From Lachnospiraceae bacterium UBA7054 (lineage in GTDB: Bacteria; Bacillota; Clostridia; Lachnospirales; Lachnospiraceae): a DNA stretch of 64,000 nt. Each line of letters opens with the position of its first letter. Position 1 is the stretch's first letter. Of this stretch, positions 27,463 to 36,691 are shown in pieces. The stretch spans positions 1 through 64,000 of the forward strand of contig DLAF01000067.1 in the NCBI GenBank assembly GCA_002492725.1. Direction: 5' to 3'. Under the pieces are notes generated by a model. That model saw only the letters and a program-made list of their open reading frames with translations, was not told where the DNA came from and did no database searches. The translations under genes were made by a program, and so were the position numbers.

Positions 27463-28569
27463 TCAGTCCTCAATATAAGCGACAACCGGCCTCATGACCG
27501 CCTCCATGCTGACATGCTCTTTCGCAAACCCTCTGATCTTGTCAGACAGTTCTTTCTTGCTCCCCACCGCGTCGCGAATCTGCTGATAAAACGCCACGAT
27601 TTCTCCGATATCGACTGTACCCGCATCGTTGGGAAATACCTTTGCGTAGGGATAATCCTGCGGAAGGACGTCTATCTCGCAGCCCGTGACCAAAGGCATT
27701 CCCTTAGCCAGGCATTCGCGGGATTTCAATGCGCACAGCTTGCCGTAAAATCCCAATTTATACATACCAAACGATACCAGCGCGATATCGCTGTCATCGT
27801 AAAGATCGTCCAGTTCTTTTCCCGACAGGGTCGGATAAAAGTGTACGTGATCCTCCAAGTGGTATTTGTCCACCAGTTCCTGATAGAGCGGTTTCTCCGG
27901 GCCGTCACCAATAAGCCGCAGCGTGACCTGATATTCGGGCTTTTCTTTCGCATAATACGCATGCAGACCTCTGATGATCCTCTCGTATCCGTGATGCCGC
28001 TGCATAAACGCCACGCCGATCATATTAATCCGTCCGTCCGCAAACTCTCCCGCGACCTCGGAAATGCTGTCCACCCGGATGCCGTTTGACGAATGGATCG
28101 TCGGGATCCCAAATATCTCCCGATCCTCCGTATAAGTCGTGAAACGGTCCACATAGTGTTTTAGTCTCGGGCGGTACAAAAGCTCCTTGAGATAAAAGGG
28201 CCAGGCATTCCATTTTCCGAAATCGTCCCTGTCATAGGGATAGGTAAACAGCTCGATGATAATCTTGCAGTCCGGGAACCGTTCCTTTACCTTCTTCCAG
28301 AACCGCAGATAATTCCTGTCTGCGACCGTCCTCCTGACATAGAGAAAGTCGGGATCCTTAAGCTGTGCAAGCGCAGCCCGATAATCCCTTTTGATGGAGG
28401 CCGTCGGAAACAATCCCAGTATTCTTCCAATCAGTGACCTTTCCGGCGTATCCACCTCTATTTCCTGCATCTCAAAATATCTGCGAAACTCCTCTATCTG
28501 CATATCGATCTTTTTGCTGACACCGATCGACTGCCGCCCCTGAAAATGGATATAATAACCTTTTTTCAT
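27463..28569 (-). CDS. Glycosyltransferase (family 4-like GT-B)
   Basis: A 368-residue GT-B enzyme. The donor half has RLIGDGPEKPLYQELVDKY and ALKSRECLAKGMPLVTG, where the usual E-x7-E element is reduced to one clear glutamate (SRE). The N-terminal half starts MKKGYYIHFQGRQSIGVSKK. It stands between the LpxD-like acyltransferase and the 2-epimerase genes. Donor sugar is unknown; transfer of the diamino-uronic acid made by its neighbours is possible. Confidence 0.75.
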   Translation of the reverse strand: MKKGYYIHFQGRQSIGVSKKIDMQIEEFRRYFEMQEIEVDTPERSLIGRILGLFPTASIKRDYRAALAQLKDPDFLYVRRTVADRNYLRFWKKVKERFPDCKIIIELFTYPYDRDDFGKWNAWPFYLKELLYRPRLKHYVDRFTTYTEDREIFGIPTIHSSNGIRVDSISEVAGEFADGRINMIGVAFMQRHHGYERIIRGLHAYYAKEKPEYQVTLRLIGDGPEKPLYQELVDKYHLEDHVHFYPTLSGKELDDLYDDSDIALVSFGMYKLGFYGKLCALKSRECLAKGMPLVTGCEIDVLPQDYPYAKVFPNDAGTVDIGEIVAFYQQIRDAVGSKKELSDKIRGFAKEHVSMEAVMRPVVAYIED

Positions 28570-28587
28570 AATAGCATACTCCCTTTT

Positions 28588-29499
28588 TCAATGCAAATGT
28601 ATCATATCCTTTAAATTCCGCAGAAATTGGGTATGTTCAATCGCAAAATTACCGGTCACGGTCTGCCCGTTTGCAACATCCTTTGTCACGACGCTTCCAA
28701 GGCTCACGCGCGCATTGTCTCCTATTTGAATCCGATTAGACACCGTGGCATTCACCCCAACCCAAGCATCAGCGCCAATGCGGACATTTCCTGCTATCAC
28801 GGCGCCCTCCGCAATCAACGTCCTCTCCCCGATCACGCTGCCATGCCCGATCTGCACCAGCGCGTCTATCTTTGCATCATCCCCGATAAACGTAGTATCC
28901 GTAGGCAGGATCCCCTTTGCAATGTGCGTCAGTGAAAAAATCTCCACCCGATTGCCGATCACCACCTGCCCCAAATCCTCCATGCCCAGAATACGGTTGT
29001 CTTTTGTTCTGGCAAAAGTAAACGCTTTTCCTCCGATCACGGCCCCGCTGCGTATCACGCAGTCGTTTCCGATTTTCACATGATCGTAGATGGTCACGTT
29101 ATCCTCTATTATGACACGGTCGCCAATCTCTACACTGTCTGCCGCAATATTTGCCCGCTCGCTGATCACGCAGTCCGCTCCAACCTTATTTGGTTTTGTC
29201 GGAAGACAGTAGGCAGCATCTTTACCCAATCTGTTATGAATGACCTGAAAGCTCTCCTTCGGAGACTGTGTGATAAACACGCCCTGCACGCCCTCCGGCA
29301 GTCTTTCCGCCAATTCCGCACTGCACAGCACACAGCTTACAAAGGGACTCATTCGATCCAGGAATTTCGGATTCCCCATAAACGTCAGAAAAGGGATCTC
29401 CAAACTGCCGGTACAGTACTCCAGCGTTTGAAATGTTCCCTCCCTGAGCAGTCTGCCCTCTATATCCTTTGTCACATCGGATAAAAGCATACCCTTCAT
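28588..29499 (-). CDS. LpxD-like left-handed beta-helix N-acyltransferase
   Basis: A 303-residue hexapeptide-repeat protein. After an alpha/beta region (1-105), residues 106-285 show many I-G-x-x repeats, with DALVQIGHGSVIG matching the segment that carries the catalytic His of LpxD. LpxD N-acylates UDP-3-O-acyl-glucosamine in lipid A synthesis, which a Gram-positive lacks. Here it more likely acylates the 3-amino group of a UDP-amino sugar made by the WbpB/WbpE-type enzymes. It overlaps the DUF2304 gene stop by 4 bases; an internal start at codon 4 is possible. Confidence 0.8.
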   Translation of the reverse strand: MKGMLLSDVTKDIEGRLLREGTFQTLEYCTGSLEIPFLTFMGNPKFLDRMSPFVSCVLCSAELAERLPEGVQGVFITQSPKESFQVIHNRLGKDAAYCLPTKPNKVGADCVISERANIAADSVEIGDRVIIEDNVTIYDHVKIGNDCVIRSGAVIGGKAFTFARTKDNRILGMEDLGQVVIGNRVEIFSLTHIAKGILPTDTTFIGDDAKIDALVQIGHGSVIGERTLIAEGAVIAGNVRIGADAWVGVNATVSNRIQIGDNARVSLGSVVTKDVANGQTVTGNFAIEHTQFLRNLKDMIHLH

Positions 29500-29882
29500 C
29501 CTTCCTTTCCCTGTTCGTCCTCGGTTACAGCCTTCTCTTCCAGCTCCCGCACCTTTTTATCCAGAATACTCAACTCCTGCGTCAACGTTCGGATCTTGCG
29601 GTTTTGTCTCGAAGCGATCGAAGTCAGGGATAAAAGGATCATGATGATAAAGCCGATCGCAAAGATGAACAGGCCGTTCATATTATCCTGAATGCCAAAG
29701 ATATGAATGATAAATACCAATAGCTCCGGGACGATCACCAGAATCCCCATGACCACACCGGCCACGATCCACAGCAGCGTATATTTCAGATTGAGCGCCT
29801 TCTGTTTCAGAAAATATAATATCATGATAAAATAACAGATTACCGCCACAATGAGCGTAACCCTAAGCGTAGCAGGTATCAT
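29496..29882 (-). CDS. DUF2304 family membrane protein
   Basis: A 128-residue protein with three hydrophobic segments (about residues 5-25, 35-60 and 65-90) and a charged coiled-coil-like C-terminus. This pattern and its place immediately after a DPM1-like GT2 match DUF2304 proteins, which often accompany polyprenyl-phosphate sugar synthases. It may anchor or assist that enzyme. The ATG at 29882 follows GGGAGG; an upstream frame from 29939 overlaps the GT2 gene and is rejected. Confidence 0.75.
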   Translation of the reverse strand: MIPATLRVTLIVAVICYFIMILYFLKQKALNLKYTLLWIVAGVVMGILVIVPELLVFIIHIFGIQDNMNGLFIFAIGFIIMILLSLTSIASRQNRKIRTLTQELSILDKKVRELEEKAVTEDEQGKEG

Positions 29883-29907
29883 ACCGCCATCCTCCCGATC
29901 GTGTCTA

Positions 29908-30636
29908 TCAGTCCTCTCTCTTTGCCCGCCGCACCCCATAACTCATGCGGCAGATTAAAATTGCCAGCGTTACCTTGATCATATAATAGATTGATTTCTT
30001 AAACGTAATGGAGCTTGTCCCGCCTTCTCTGGCGCGCATCTGCACAGGTATCTCCTTTACTCTGCCAAGGTGCATGATCGCCGCCACGATTGCCTCGGGT
30101 TCCGGATAATCCATCGGGTAATCTTTGCTGTAAATCTCAATAAATCTCCTGTTTACTGCCCGATAGCCGCTGGTCACATCCTTAATGCGCTTCCCAGTCG
30201 TAAGCAGTATAAGGAAACTCAAGATATTGATCCCCGCCCTGCGGCTTACGGAGCTCTGAAAACCTTCCTTTTGCAGGAAGCGGGAGCCGATGGTCACATC
30301 CGCTTCCCCCTGTCTGATTGGCTCAAGTACTTCTTCCAGATACGCGATGTCATGCTGTCCGTCCCCATCCATCTGCACGGCAATATCATAACCGTTTTTG
30401 CGGGCATAAATATATCCCGCCTGCACCGCGCCGCCGATCCCCATGTTGATCGACAGATCCAGATAATGAAACTTTTCCCTGCGGCACAGGCTTAAGGTAT
30501 CGTCCGTTGAGCCGTCGTTTACCACCAGATAATCGTACTGCGGCGCCTGTTCCATCATATGATCCACCACGCGCACGATATTATCCGCCTCATTAAATGC
30601 CGGTATGATGATCAATACTTTTTCCTTTTGTCCCAT
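29908..30636 (-). CDS. Glycosyltransferase family 2, polyprenyl-phosphate sugar synthase (DPM1-like)
   Basis: A 242-residue GT-A enzyme: VLIIIPAFNEADNIVRVV at the start, VVNDGSTDDTLSL, and QMDGDGQHD with the metal-binding DxD. The length and the TSGYRAVNRR segment match dolichol/undecaprenyl-phosphate mannosyl- or glucosyltransferases. It would load a sugar on polyprenyl phosphate for use by a GT-C membrane enzyme. The start at 30636 has GGAG 6 bases upstream and is one base from the preceding stop; longer N-terminal readings are not supported. Confidence 0.85.
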   Translation of the reverse strand: MGQKEKVLIIIPAFNEADNIVRVVDHMMEQAPQYDYLVVNDGSTDDTLSLCRREKFHYLDLSINMGIGGAVQAGYIYARKNGYDIAVQMDGDGQHDIAYLEEVLEPIRQGEADVTIGSRFLQKEGFQSSVSRRAGINILSFLILLTTGKRIKDVTSGYRAVNRRFIEIYSKDYPMDYPEPEAIVAAIMHLGRVKEIPVQMRAREGGTSSITFKKSIYYMIKVTLAILICRMSYGVRRAKRED

Positions 30637-30637
30637 T

Positions 30638-32236
30638 TTAATCTCCATATTTGCCCTTTCGAAGCCACCGCCCGGGCAAGGCTTCCCGCAGACGGCAGTT
30701 CCACAGCTGCCGCAAAAGCACATAATACGCCATATAAAAAATGCCAAAGTTGTATACCAGATACCGCTGCTGCCCGAAAAATACCATGGATATGACCACG
30801 ATCATAATGAGGTTGCTCCCCAGTACAAGCGCCATAAATTCCGCACACCGATCCGAGGCTTTCCGATCCACATAACCCCATATCATCAGGGCAAGCGCGG
30901 ACAGATACAAAAACAGGGTAACAAGATGGCACAGCAGATAAATCGGTTTGATCTGAAAAAAAACCGTGCAGATAAACGCCTGCGGGAGCATCATCAGGGT
31001 ATGATACAAAAATCTGCCAAAATGCTCGCGAAGCAATTTTAACCCGATTGTCTGCAAACTGCGGTTCCAGACCGCGTTAAAATCATCCCCCGCATAAACT
31101 TCCGGCCGGTTTTCCTGAAAATAGTCAATGCCGACAGTCAAAGCAGTCTTCCCTACACTTCCTATGCCGCCCACGATATCCTTCCACATCCACAGCCCTT
31201 TTTGCGCGTAGACATATCGCTGTTTTGCTTCGTCTGCGGCAGCGTACAGCACCTGATAAAGTTCCCGCGTCATAGTATCCTCAAACAGGCGCACATCTTC
31301 GTTATCCGCCTCATACATCCCTCTGGAAAAAAGCAGCGAAGTGTACTGACTGTTGGCAATCATCTTATTTTCGGAAAATACCTGTGCGATCTCCTCCTGA
31401 ATCGCCTGTTCAATTTCCTTTTCTTCTCTGTTGCCGCCCTCTTCGTCCACACTGAACTGCTGATAATATTCCGGCTCCTGCACTTTCATGATGAATAGAT
31501 TCACCGTCATATTATCCACGATCACCTTATGGTATTGATTCAGGGACGATGCCGTCAGAAAAATGCCTGACACACCAATCACGACACAGCCGGCCGCACC
31601 GCCCAAAAAACCGATCCATTTTTTGATCCCTTTTTTGCATTTGCTCAACGTCAGATACAAAAACAGGACGCCGCATACCCCAAAGAGGATCTGAAGCTGG
31701 GAACGCAATAGGGAAAGCAGATAAACCATCGCGAAGGAACCCGCCAGGATCGCGTAGCTTTTTCTCCACACTGCCCGCAAAAACAGAATCATCAGCAGAT
31801 AAAACAGGGAAAAAGCCAGTCCTTCCGTCAGTATGGTCTGTGTGATCATTGCCTGCGGCATTTCTGTCGTAAAGGAAAGAAACGACAGGAAAAAAAGCAG
31901 ATATCCCTCCAGGTACTGCAGCGCAAACTGATTCCTGATCTCCCTGACAAACAGCATGATACAAACCGCCGCAAGCAGCGCCTGTTCCACAATCACAATC
32001 TGCAGATAGTTTTCGCTGCCGAAAATCCATTGATTGATCAGCAGAAAGGTCGGATAAAGCGGCATCACGCCCTCGGTCCGCTCCATCTTCACATAGGAAC
32101 CGCTGTCATCAAACAACACCGGTTCTCTCGACCCGACAAACAAAAAGATAAGGAGTGCAAGCGCAAACAAAGACAGATAAAACAGGATATCTGTCTGCCG
32201 TTCATTTCTCCGCCCTGCCATACTTTCTCTTTCCAT
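30638..32236 (-). CDS. Polytopic membrane protein, probable GT-C-type glycosyltransferase
   Basis: About 532 residues. Roughly ten or more hydrophobic segments are broken by a large soluble region (about residues 260-400) rich in acidic residues. The first extracytoplasmic loop has VGSREPVLFDDSGSY, where acidic residues sit as in GT-C active sites. It is followed at once by the DPM1-like GT2 and DUF2304 genes, a usual trio for lipid-linked monosaccharide glycosylation. The start is uncertain: GTG 32242 (best spaced from GGAGAGG), ATG 32236 or ATG 32221. No specific family was recognised. Confidence 0.6.
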   Translation of the reverse strand: MERESMAGRRNERQTDILFYLSLFALALLIFLFVGSREPVLFDDSGSYVKMERTEGVMPLYPTFLLINQWIFGSENYLQIVIVEQALLAAVCIMLFVREIRNQFALQYLEGYLLFFLSFLSFTTEMPQAMITQTILTEGLAFSLFYLLMILFLRAVWRKSYAILAGSFAMVYLLSLLRSQLQILFGVCGVLFLYLTLSKCKKGIKKWIGFLGGAAGCVVIGVSGIFLTASSLNQYHKVIVDNMTVNLFIMKVQEPEYYQQFSVDEEGGNREEKEIEQAIQEEIAQVFSENKMIANSQYTSLLFSRGMYEADNEDVRLFEDTMTRELYQVLYAAADEAKQRYVYAQKGLWMWKDIVGGIGSVGKTALTVGIDYFQENRPEVYAGDDFNAVWNRSLQTIGLKLLREHFGRFLYHTLMMLPQAFICTVFFQIKPIYLLCHLVTLFLYLSALALMIWGYVDRKASDRCAEFMALVLGSNLIMIVVISMVFFGQQRYLVYNFGIFYMAYYVLLRQLWNCRLREALPGRWLRKGKYGD

Positions 32237-33104
32237 GATCACAAATTCCTCTCCACGTCGCCCGTACCAGCGCCGGCTTCCCGCGAAGCATCCACAGCGC
32301 ACAGCAAACCGTCCTGTTTATGGCGTAATAGAACAAAAAAACCGGGTATCTGCCCCGCAGATGCAATCTGTTGCACAGCAGCCAATTGCGGGCAATATAA
32401 TAAGCGCACAGCGGGCTGTCCGCTCCTTTCGAGCTTGCCCCGACCTTATGATACAGCCGCGCCTGCGGACAATACCAGATATCGATTCCCATTTCTCGCA
32501 GCCGTAAGCAGTACTCCGTATCCTCATAATACAGGAAAAATCTCTCATCGAGAAGCCCTGCTTTGTCAATGACTGCCCTTGGCAGCAGCAGACAGCACCC
32601 CGTGGCAAACCCGATCCGTCGCTCCTTGTCAAACTGCCCCGTATCTTTTTGATCCAGTCCGATGTGCCGCGCTTTGCAGACAAGCGGCGATACTTCGCCT
32701 CCCGCCGACCAGAGCACATCCCTTTTGTCACTGTAATATATTTTGGGCGCAATCACGCTGTTCGGATGCCTGTCCGCACACGCCAAAAGTGCTGTCAGCA
32801 GATCTTCGCACGCCTCCGTATCGTTGTTGAGAAGCACGACATGATCCGCCCCCCATTCATTCGCCCGACGGATCCCGACATTGTTTGCATAAGAAAATCC
32901 GTAATTATCCTCGAGAAAAATCGTCTCGATCCGGGAATCTTCCCCAAATCGTTCCCGTATGATCTGCATGGAATCATCCTGCGACCCGTTGTCCGCAATA
33001 ATGATCTTTGTTTCATGAGAACCCCTCTGTTTTAGGAGCGATTTGATACATGCCTCATTATACTGTTTTCCATTATAGTTTACCAAAACAACTGCAAGTT
33101 TCAT
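32202..33104 (-). CDS. Glycosyltransferase family 2 (WbbL-like rhamnosyltransferase type)
   Basis: A 300-residue GT-A enzyme. LAVVLVNYNGKQYNEACIKS at the N-terminus, IADNGSQDDS and LLNNDTEA (NDxE in place of DxD) are typical of the WbbL/rhamnosyltransferase subgroup. It overlaps the downstream membrane-protein gene. It would add one sugar to the lipid-linked chain in the cytosol; rhamnose is a guess from subgroup resemblance, and no rml genes are in the window. Confidence 0.85.
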   Translation of the reverse strand: MKLAVVLVNYNGKQYNEACIKSLLKQRGSHETKIIIADNGSQDDSMQIIRERFGEDSRIETIFLEDNYGFSYANNVGIRRANEWGADHVVLLNNDTEACEDLLTALLACADRHPNSVIAPKIYYSDKRDVLWSAGGEVSPLVCKARHIGLDQKDTGQFDKERRIGFATGCCLLLPRAVIDKAGLLDERFFLYYEDTEYCLRLREMGIDIWYCPQARLYHKVGASSKGADSPLCAYYIARNWLLCNRLHLRGRYPVFLFYYAINRTVCCALWMLRGKPALVRATWRGICDHGKRKYGRAEK

Positions 33105-33135
33105 ACGCGATATATTCCCATCCGCAGCGGCAAAA

Positions 33136-34263
33136 TCATTCTGTAAAGATTTTCGTCAATAATCCGTAATATGCTTCCGTCAGTTTCCCTTGGTCATAGG
33201 CGGAAAAGTCAACTTCCGCGATCCGATCCACCGGCGCCTGCATAACACGGATCCACTCCTGTACATCATACGGATCCGCAACATAATTTGCCTTTCCCTG
33301 TGTGACTTCAGGTATACAGGCCCTGTCCGTGGTAATAACAATGCTTCCGAAAAGCATGGCCTCAATCGGCGGCATCCCGAATCCCTCAAATACACTCGGA
33401 AAAAGGAAAGCCCTGCAATACTTGTAGAGCGCGTTGCGCTCGGCGGTTTCTACAAATCCCGTCAGCGTCACTTCCTCCGACAGGCCTTTTTCCTGAATCT
33501 GCTTCTGTAATTGCCGTTTGCTCTCGCCATTCACGCCCGAAATCAACAGCCTGCACGGCAGATCGATCTTCCGTTCCTTGATCTGTCTCATTACCTCAAT
33601 GACAGTCCCCAGATTTTTGTGCGGAATCAATTGTGATACCGTATAGTAATACTCCTTCTCCCGTATGTGGTATTTCTCCTCCAGCTGTGCCGGGGAAACC
33701 ACCTCTTTCGGGTCTACCGTGATTGGATTGTAGATTGTTGTGATCTTTTCCCCTCTCACATGGTATCTGCTGATGATATCCTGCCGCACCCATTCGGATA
33801 TCGCCACGATATGTCTGGAAAAATGCACATCCAGCCACCAGCACAGCTTTGAGTAGGCAATCTCATGAACGGGATGGTACGCAGGATAATGCGCTGCCTG
33901 CAGATCGTGGATCACATTGACATAGGTGATACCGCCGTTAAAGAGCGTTCTGCAATATACCGGGGTAAAACATTTTCGAATGCCGTGTCTTCTCAGAAAG
34001 CGGTTTTGACAGAAAAACTGCCACAGAATCCGCCCCGCTATATTTGCCGATTCCACATTCGTCTCCAAGATGGAAATCCGTTCATCGCCGGCATAATGCG
34101 CAAGGGATTCTTTATTGTCTTTTGAAACCAGCAGGTAAAAATGAAAATCCTCCTTAAGCTTCAAAAAACCATCCAACAAATTCCTGATATAAAATTCCGT
34201 CCCGCCTACCTGTTTTGGTCTTAACCATAACAGATCGACCGCAATCTCCATTCTGCCGGACAT
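33136..34263 (-). CDS. Glycosyltransferase family 4 protein
   Basis: A 375-residue GT-B enzyme with DLLWLRPKQVGGTEFYIRNL near the N-terminus and PSVFEGFGMPPIEAMLFGS (E-x7-E) in the donor domain; it resembles mannosyltransferases of the WbdA/MtfB group. The ATG at 34263 follows AGGTGA at good spacing. A GTG at 34287 overlapping the ABC transporter stop is an alternative. Next to an ABC flippase gene, it likely builds the glycan that this flippase carries. Confidence 0.85.
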   Translation of the reverse strand: MSGRMEIAVDLLWLRPKQVGGTEFYIRNLLDGFLKLKEDFHFYLLVSKDNKESLAHYAGDERISILETNVESANIAGRILWQFFCQNRFLRRHGIRKCFTPVYCRTLFNGGITYVNVIHDLQAAHYPAYHPVHEIAYSKLCWWLDVHFSRHIVAISEWVRQDIISRYHVRGEKITTIYNPITVDPKEVVSPAQLEEKYHIREKEYYYTVSQLIPHKNLGTVIEVMRQIKERKIDLPCRLLISGVNGESKRQLQKQIQEKGLSEEVTLTGFVETAERNALYKYCRAFLFPSVFEGFGMPPIEAMLFGSIVITTDRACIPEVTQGKANYVADPYDVQEWIRVMQAPVDRIAEVDFSAYDQGKLTEAYYGLLTKIFTE

Positions 34264-34283
34264 GCTCTTTTCACCTGTCGCTT

Positions 34284-36056
34284 TCACTGCCCTCCAAACA
34301 CCTCAGCCTTACTCTTCTCTATCACCTTGCCGTCCTCAACCTGATAGATTCTGTCCACATTGCGGATTGTTGTCAGCCTGTGCGCTATGATGAGCATCGT
34401 CTTTGTCCCCTGCAGATTCTCCACAGCCTCCATGACTGCTGCCTCCGTATCATTATCGAGCGCCGAAGTCGCTTCATCGAGTACAAGGATCTCCGGATCG
34501 TGATAGAGCGCTCTGGCAATCCCGATACGCTGCCTCTGTCCGCCGGATAATCTGACGCCTCTGTCCCCTACGATCGTATCCAGTCCGTGCGGAAGACTGC
34601 CTACAAAATCCGTAAGCTGTGCCTTCTCCATGGCCAGAAGCACCGCCTGTTCATCAATTTCCTCCCGCTTCACGCCAAAAGCTATATTATTGCGAATCGT
34701 GTCATCCGACAGATAGATTGCCTGCGGGATATATCCAATCTGTGCGTGGAAAGTCCTTGGTTTCTCATGTACGTTCAATCCGTCCGCCATGATCCTTCCC
34801 TCCTGCGGCTCAAGCAGCCCCAGAATGAGATCTACCATCGTTGTCTTTCCTGCTCCGGAGGCTCCGATAAAGGCCACCGTACTCCCCTTTGGTATCGCGA
34901 AATTCGCATCCCGTATCACCGGCTCTTCCACATTCGGGTAGGTATAAGTCACATGCTCCACCCGAATCTCTTTCTCCAGATTCCACGCTTCTTTCACTTC
35001 GCCATCCTGCCGCTCCACATAAGCGGCAATCTCATTCAGATCATGATAGACCAGATCCACCGATGGCAGCGCATACAGGATGCTCGTCGTATACTCATTG
35101 ATCTTGCCGACGGACGGCATCAGACGCAGCGCCGCTACGGCAAAAACCGCAAGCTGCGGGAGATAATAGATCACATCCGCTCCCCCAAAATACATTTTAA
35201 TGATAATCGCTAAAAGAAGCCCTGTCATACACACGGCTTCCACAATATACTTCGGCAGGATGGAAATGACCCTGCTAATGCGCAGACCTCTGGAAAATTT
35301 TGTATAATAATCCTGATATTCATCAATAAAATACTGTTCTCTTTCGAGAATCTTGATTTCCTTGATACCGCCCAGGGACTGGTTCATCCACTGAAAAATC
35401 ATTCCTCTGTAGCGCTGGTTTTTCTGTCCGAGCCCCCTGGCATATTTCTTCGTGATGAAAAAAAACAATCCGACACAGAGACACAACAAAGAAAGGACGA
35501 CAATGGTGATGGATTTACTCTCGACCAACAGGAAAATTCCCAGCACGGTGCAAGTCACGACTTCCGTGATCAATTCCAGCGAATACAGGATCACCTGCAT
35601 AAACTGACTGGTATCTTCCTGCAGGCTCCTTTGCAAAGTCGCAATATTCTTATTGAGATGAAACGTATACGGCTCCTTCATATAGGTGACCAGCAACCGC
35701 GTAGACAGGTTCTTCTGGGTGTCATAAGAGAATTTGAACATATAGCTTCTCTCGCAGATCAGATAAACATTTTTTACGACATAGATCACAATGATGCCGA
35801 TCGATAACACCGTCAAAAAATCTTTATAGGACTTACAGCCAAAGAAATCATACAGCCATACCATATACCAATTTTTTTGCACCGCACTCGGATTCATGAG
35901 AATATCGGCAAAGGGACTGAAAACCGCGACGGCCGACAGTTCCAAAAAACTGCCCACGATTACTGCAAACAGCAGGATTACGATATTCCTCTTATCTCTC
36001 TTATCAAAAATATATCCCAGCTTATGAAAAAGACCTCTGATTCCTATCCTATCCAT
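34284..36056 (-). CDS. ABC transporter, fused permease and ATPase (PglK/MsbA-like flippase)
   Basis: A 590-residue half-transporter: six membrane segments in residues 20-320, then Walker A GASGAGKTTMVDLILG, signature LSGGQRQRIGIARAL, Walker B ILVLDEATSALD and H-loop IIAHRLTT. It shares layout with the transporters at 11616 and 60470. It probably flips a lipid-linked oligosaccharide. The ATG at 36056 has GAGGTAAGG. Confidence 0.9.
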   Translation of the reverse strand: MDRIGIRGLFHKLGYIFDKRDKRNIVILLFAVIVGSFLELSAVAVFSPFADILMNPSAVQKNWYMVWLYDFFGCKSYKDFLTVLSIGIIVIYVVKNVYLICERSYMFKFSYDTQKNLSTRLLVTYMKEPYTFHLNKNIATLQRSLQEDTSQFMQVILYSLELITEVVTCTVLGIFLLVESKSITIVVLSLLCLCVGLFFFITKKYARGLGQKNQRYRGMIFQWMNQSLGGIKEIKILEREQYFIDEYQDYYTKFSRGLRISRVISILPKYIVEAVCMTGLLLAIIIKMYFGGADVIYYLPQLAVFAVAALRLMPSVGKINEYTTSILYALPSVDLVYHDLNEIAAYVERQDGEVKEAWNLEKEIRVEHVTYTYPNVEEPVIRDANFAIPKGSTVAFIGASGAGKTTMVDLILGLLEPQEGRIMADGLNVHEKPRTFHAQIGYIPQAIYLSDDTIRNNIAFGVKREEIDEQAVLLAMEKAQLTDFVGSLPHGLDTIVGDRGVRLSGGQRQRIGIARALYHDPEILVLDEATSALDNDTEAAVMEAVENLQGTKTMLIIAHRLTTIRNVDRIYQVEDGKVIEKSKAEVFGGQ

Positions 36057-36103
36057 ACCTTACCTCATACCGAAGCTTTTTACGATTGAAAAATCAGCAT
36101 CTG

Positions 36104-36679
36104 TCATTGAAAGAGCGCCTGACACAGATTCGCATGCGAATCGTTGTCGCTTATCTTTCTGGCCGGTACGCCTGCCCATGTCGTCCCCGCCTCCGTGATA
36201 TCCTTTGTGACGACCGCCCCCGCGCCGACAGCCACATCGTCCGCAATATGCACAGCACCCACCACTTTGGCGCCGATGCCGAAGAAACAGTTATCTCCTA
36301 CGACCGCCGCGTCGTGGCTTCCCCCGTCCGCCATAATCACCACGCCTTCCAGGAGCCGACAATTCTTACCGATCTTCGCATTCGCATGCACACCCAGCAT
36401 CCCGTAATGCGGGATTGCCAGCCCTTCCTCGAACACGTTCGGAGAAATAATAAACCCAAGCAGTACACTCAGTCTGTGGAACCGAAACTTATAATATTTC
36501 CGTATGATTGCCGACATGGGACCTTTTTTGCAGTTTGTATAATACTCCAGCTTACGCAGCAGAATTTCAAATTTCCATGTCTCATCGCCAAACAGTTTCG
36601 GCCTCTTGTCACCGGCATGTCCCAGTGCCAGCCGATCCTGCTGCAAATAATATTTATATTTTTCCTTACTGTCTATCAT
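36104..36679 (-). CDS. Serine O-acetyltransferase-like hexapeptide acetyltransferase
   Basis: A 191-residue protein with an alpha-helical N-terminal third and a C-terminal left-handed beta helix: LGVHANAKIGKNCRLLEGVV, VGDNCFFGIGAKVVG and VGAGAVVTKDI, as in CysE/WcaB-type enzymes. In a glycan locus it more likely O-acetylates a sugar than serine. It ends 47 bases before the ABC transporter gene. The ATG at 36679 has a modest GAGG site. Confidence 0.8.
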   Translation of the reverse strand: MIDSKEKYKYYLQQDRLALGHAGDKRPKLFGDETWKFEILLRKLEYYTNCKKGPMSAIIRKYYKFRFHRLSVLLGFIISPNVFEEGLAIPHYGMLGVHANAKIGKNCRLLEGVVIMADGGSHDAAVVGDNCFFGIGAKVVGAVHIADDVAVGAGAVVTKDITEAGTTWAGVPARKISDNDSHANLCQALFQ

Positions 36680-36691
36680 TCCCTTTTTTCC

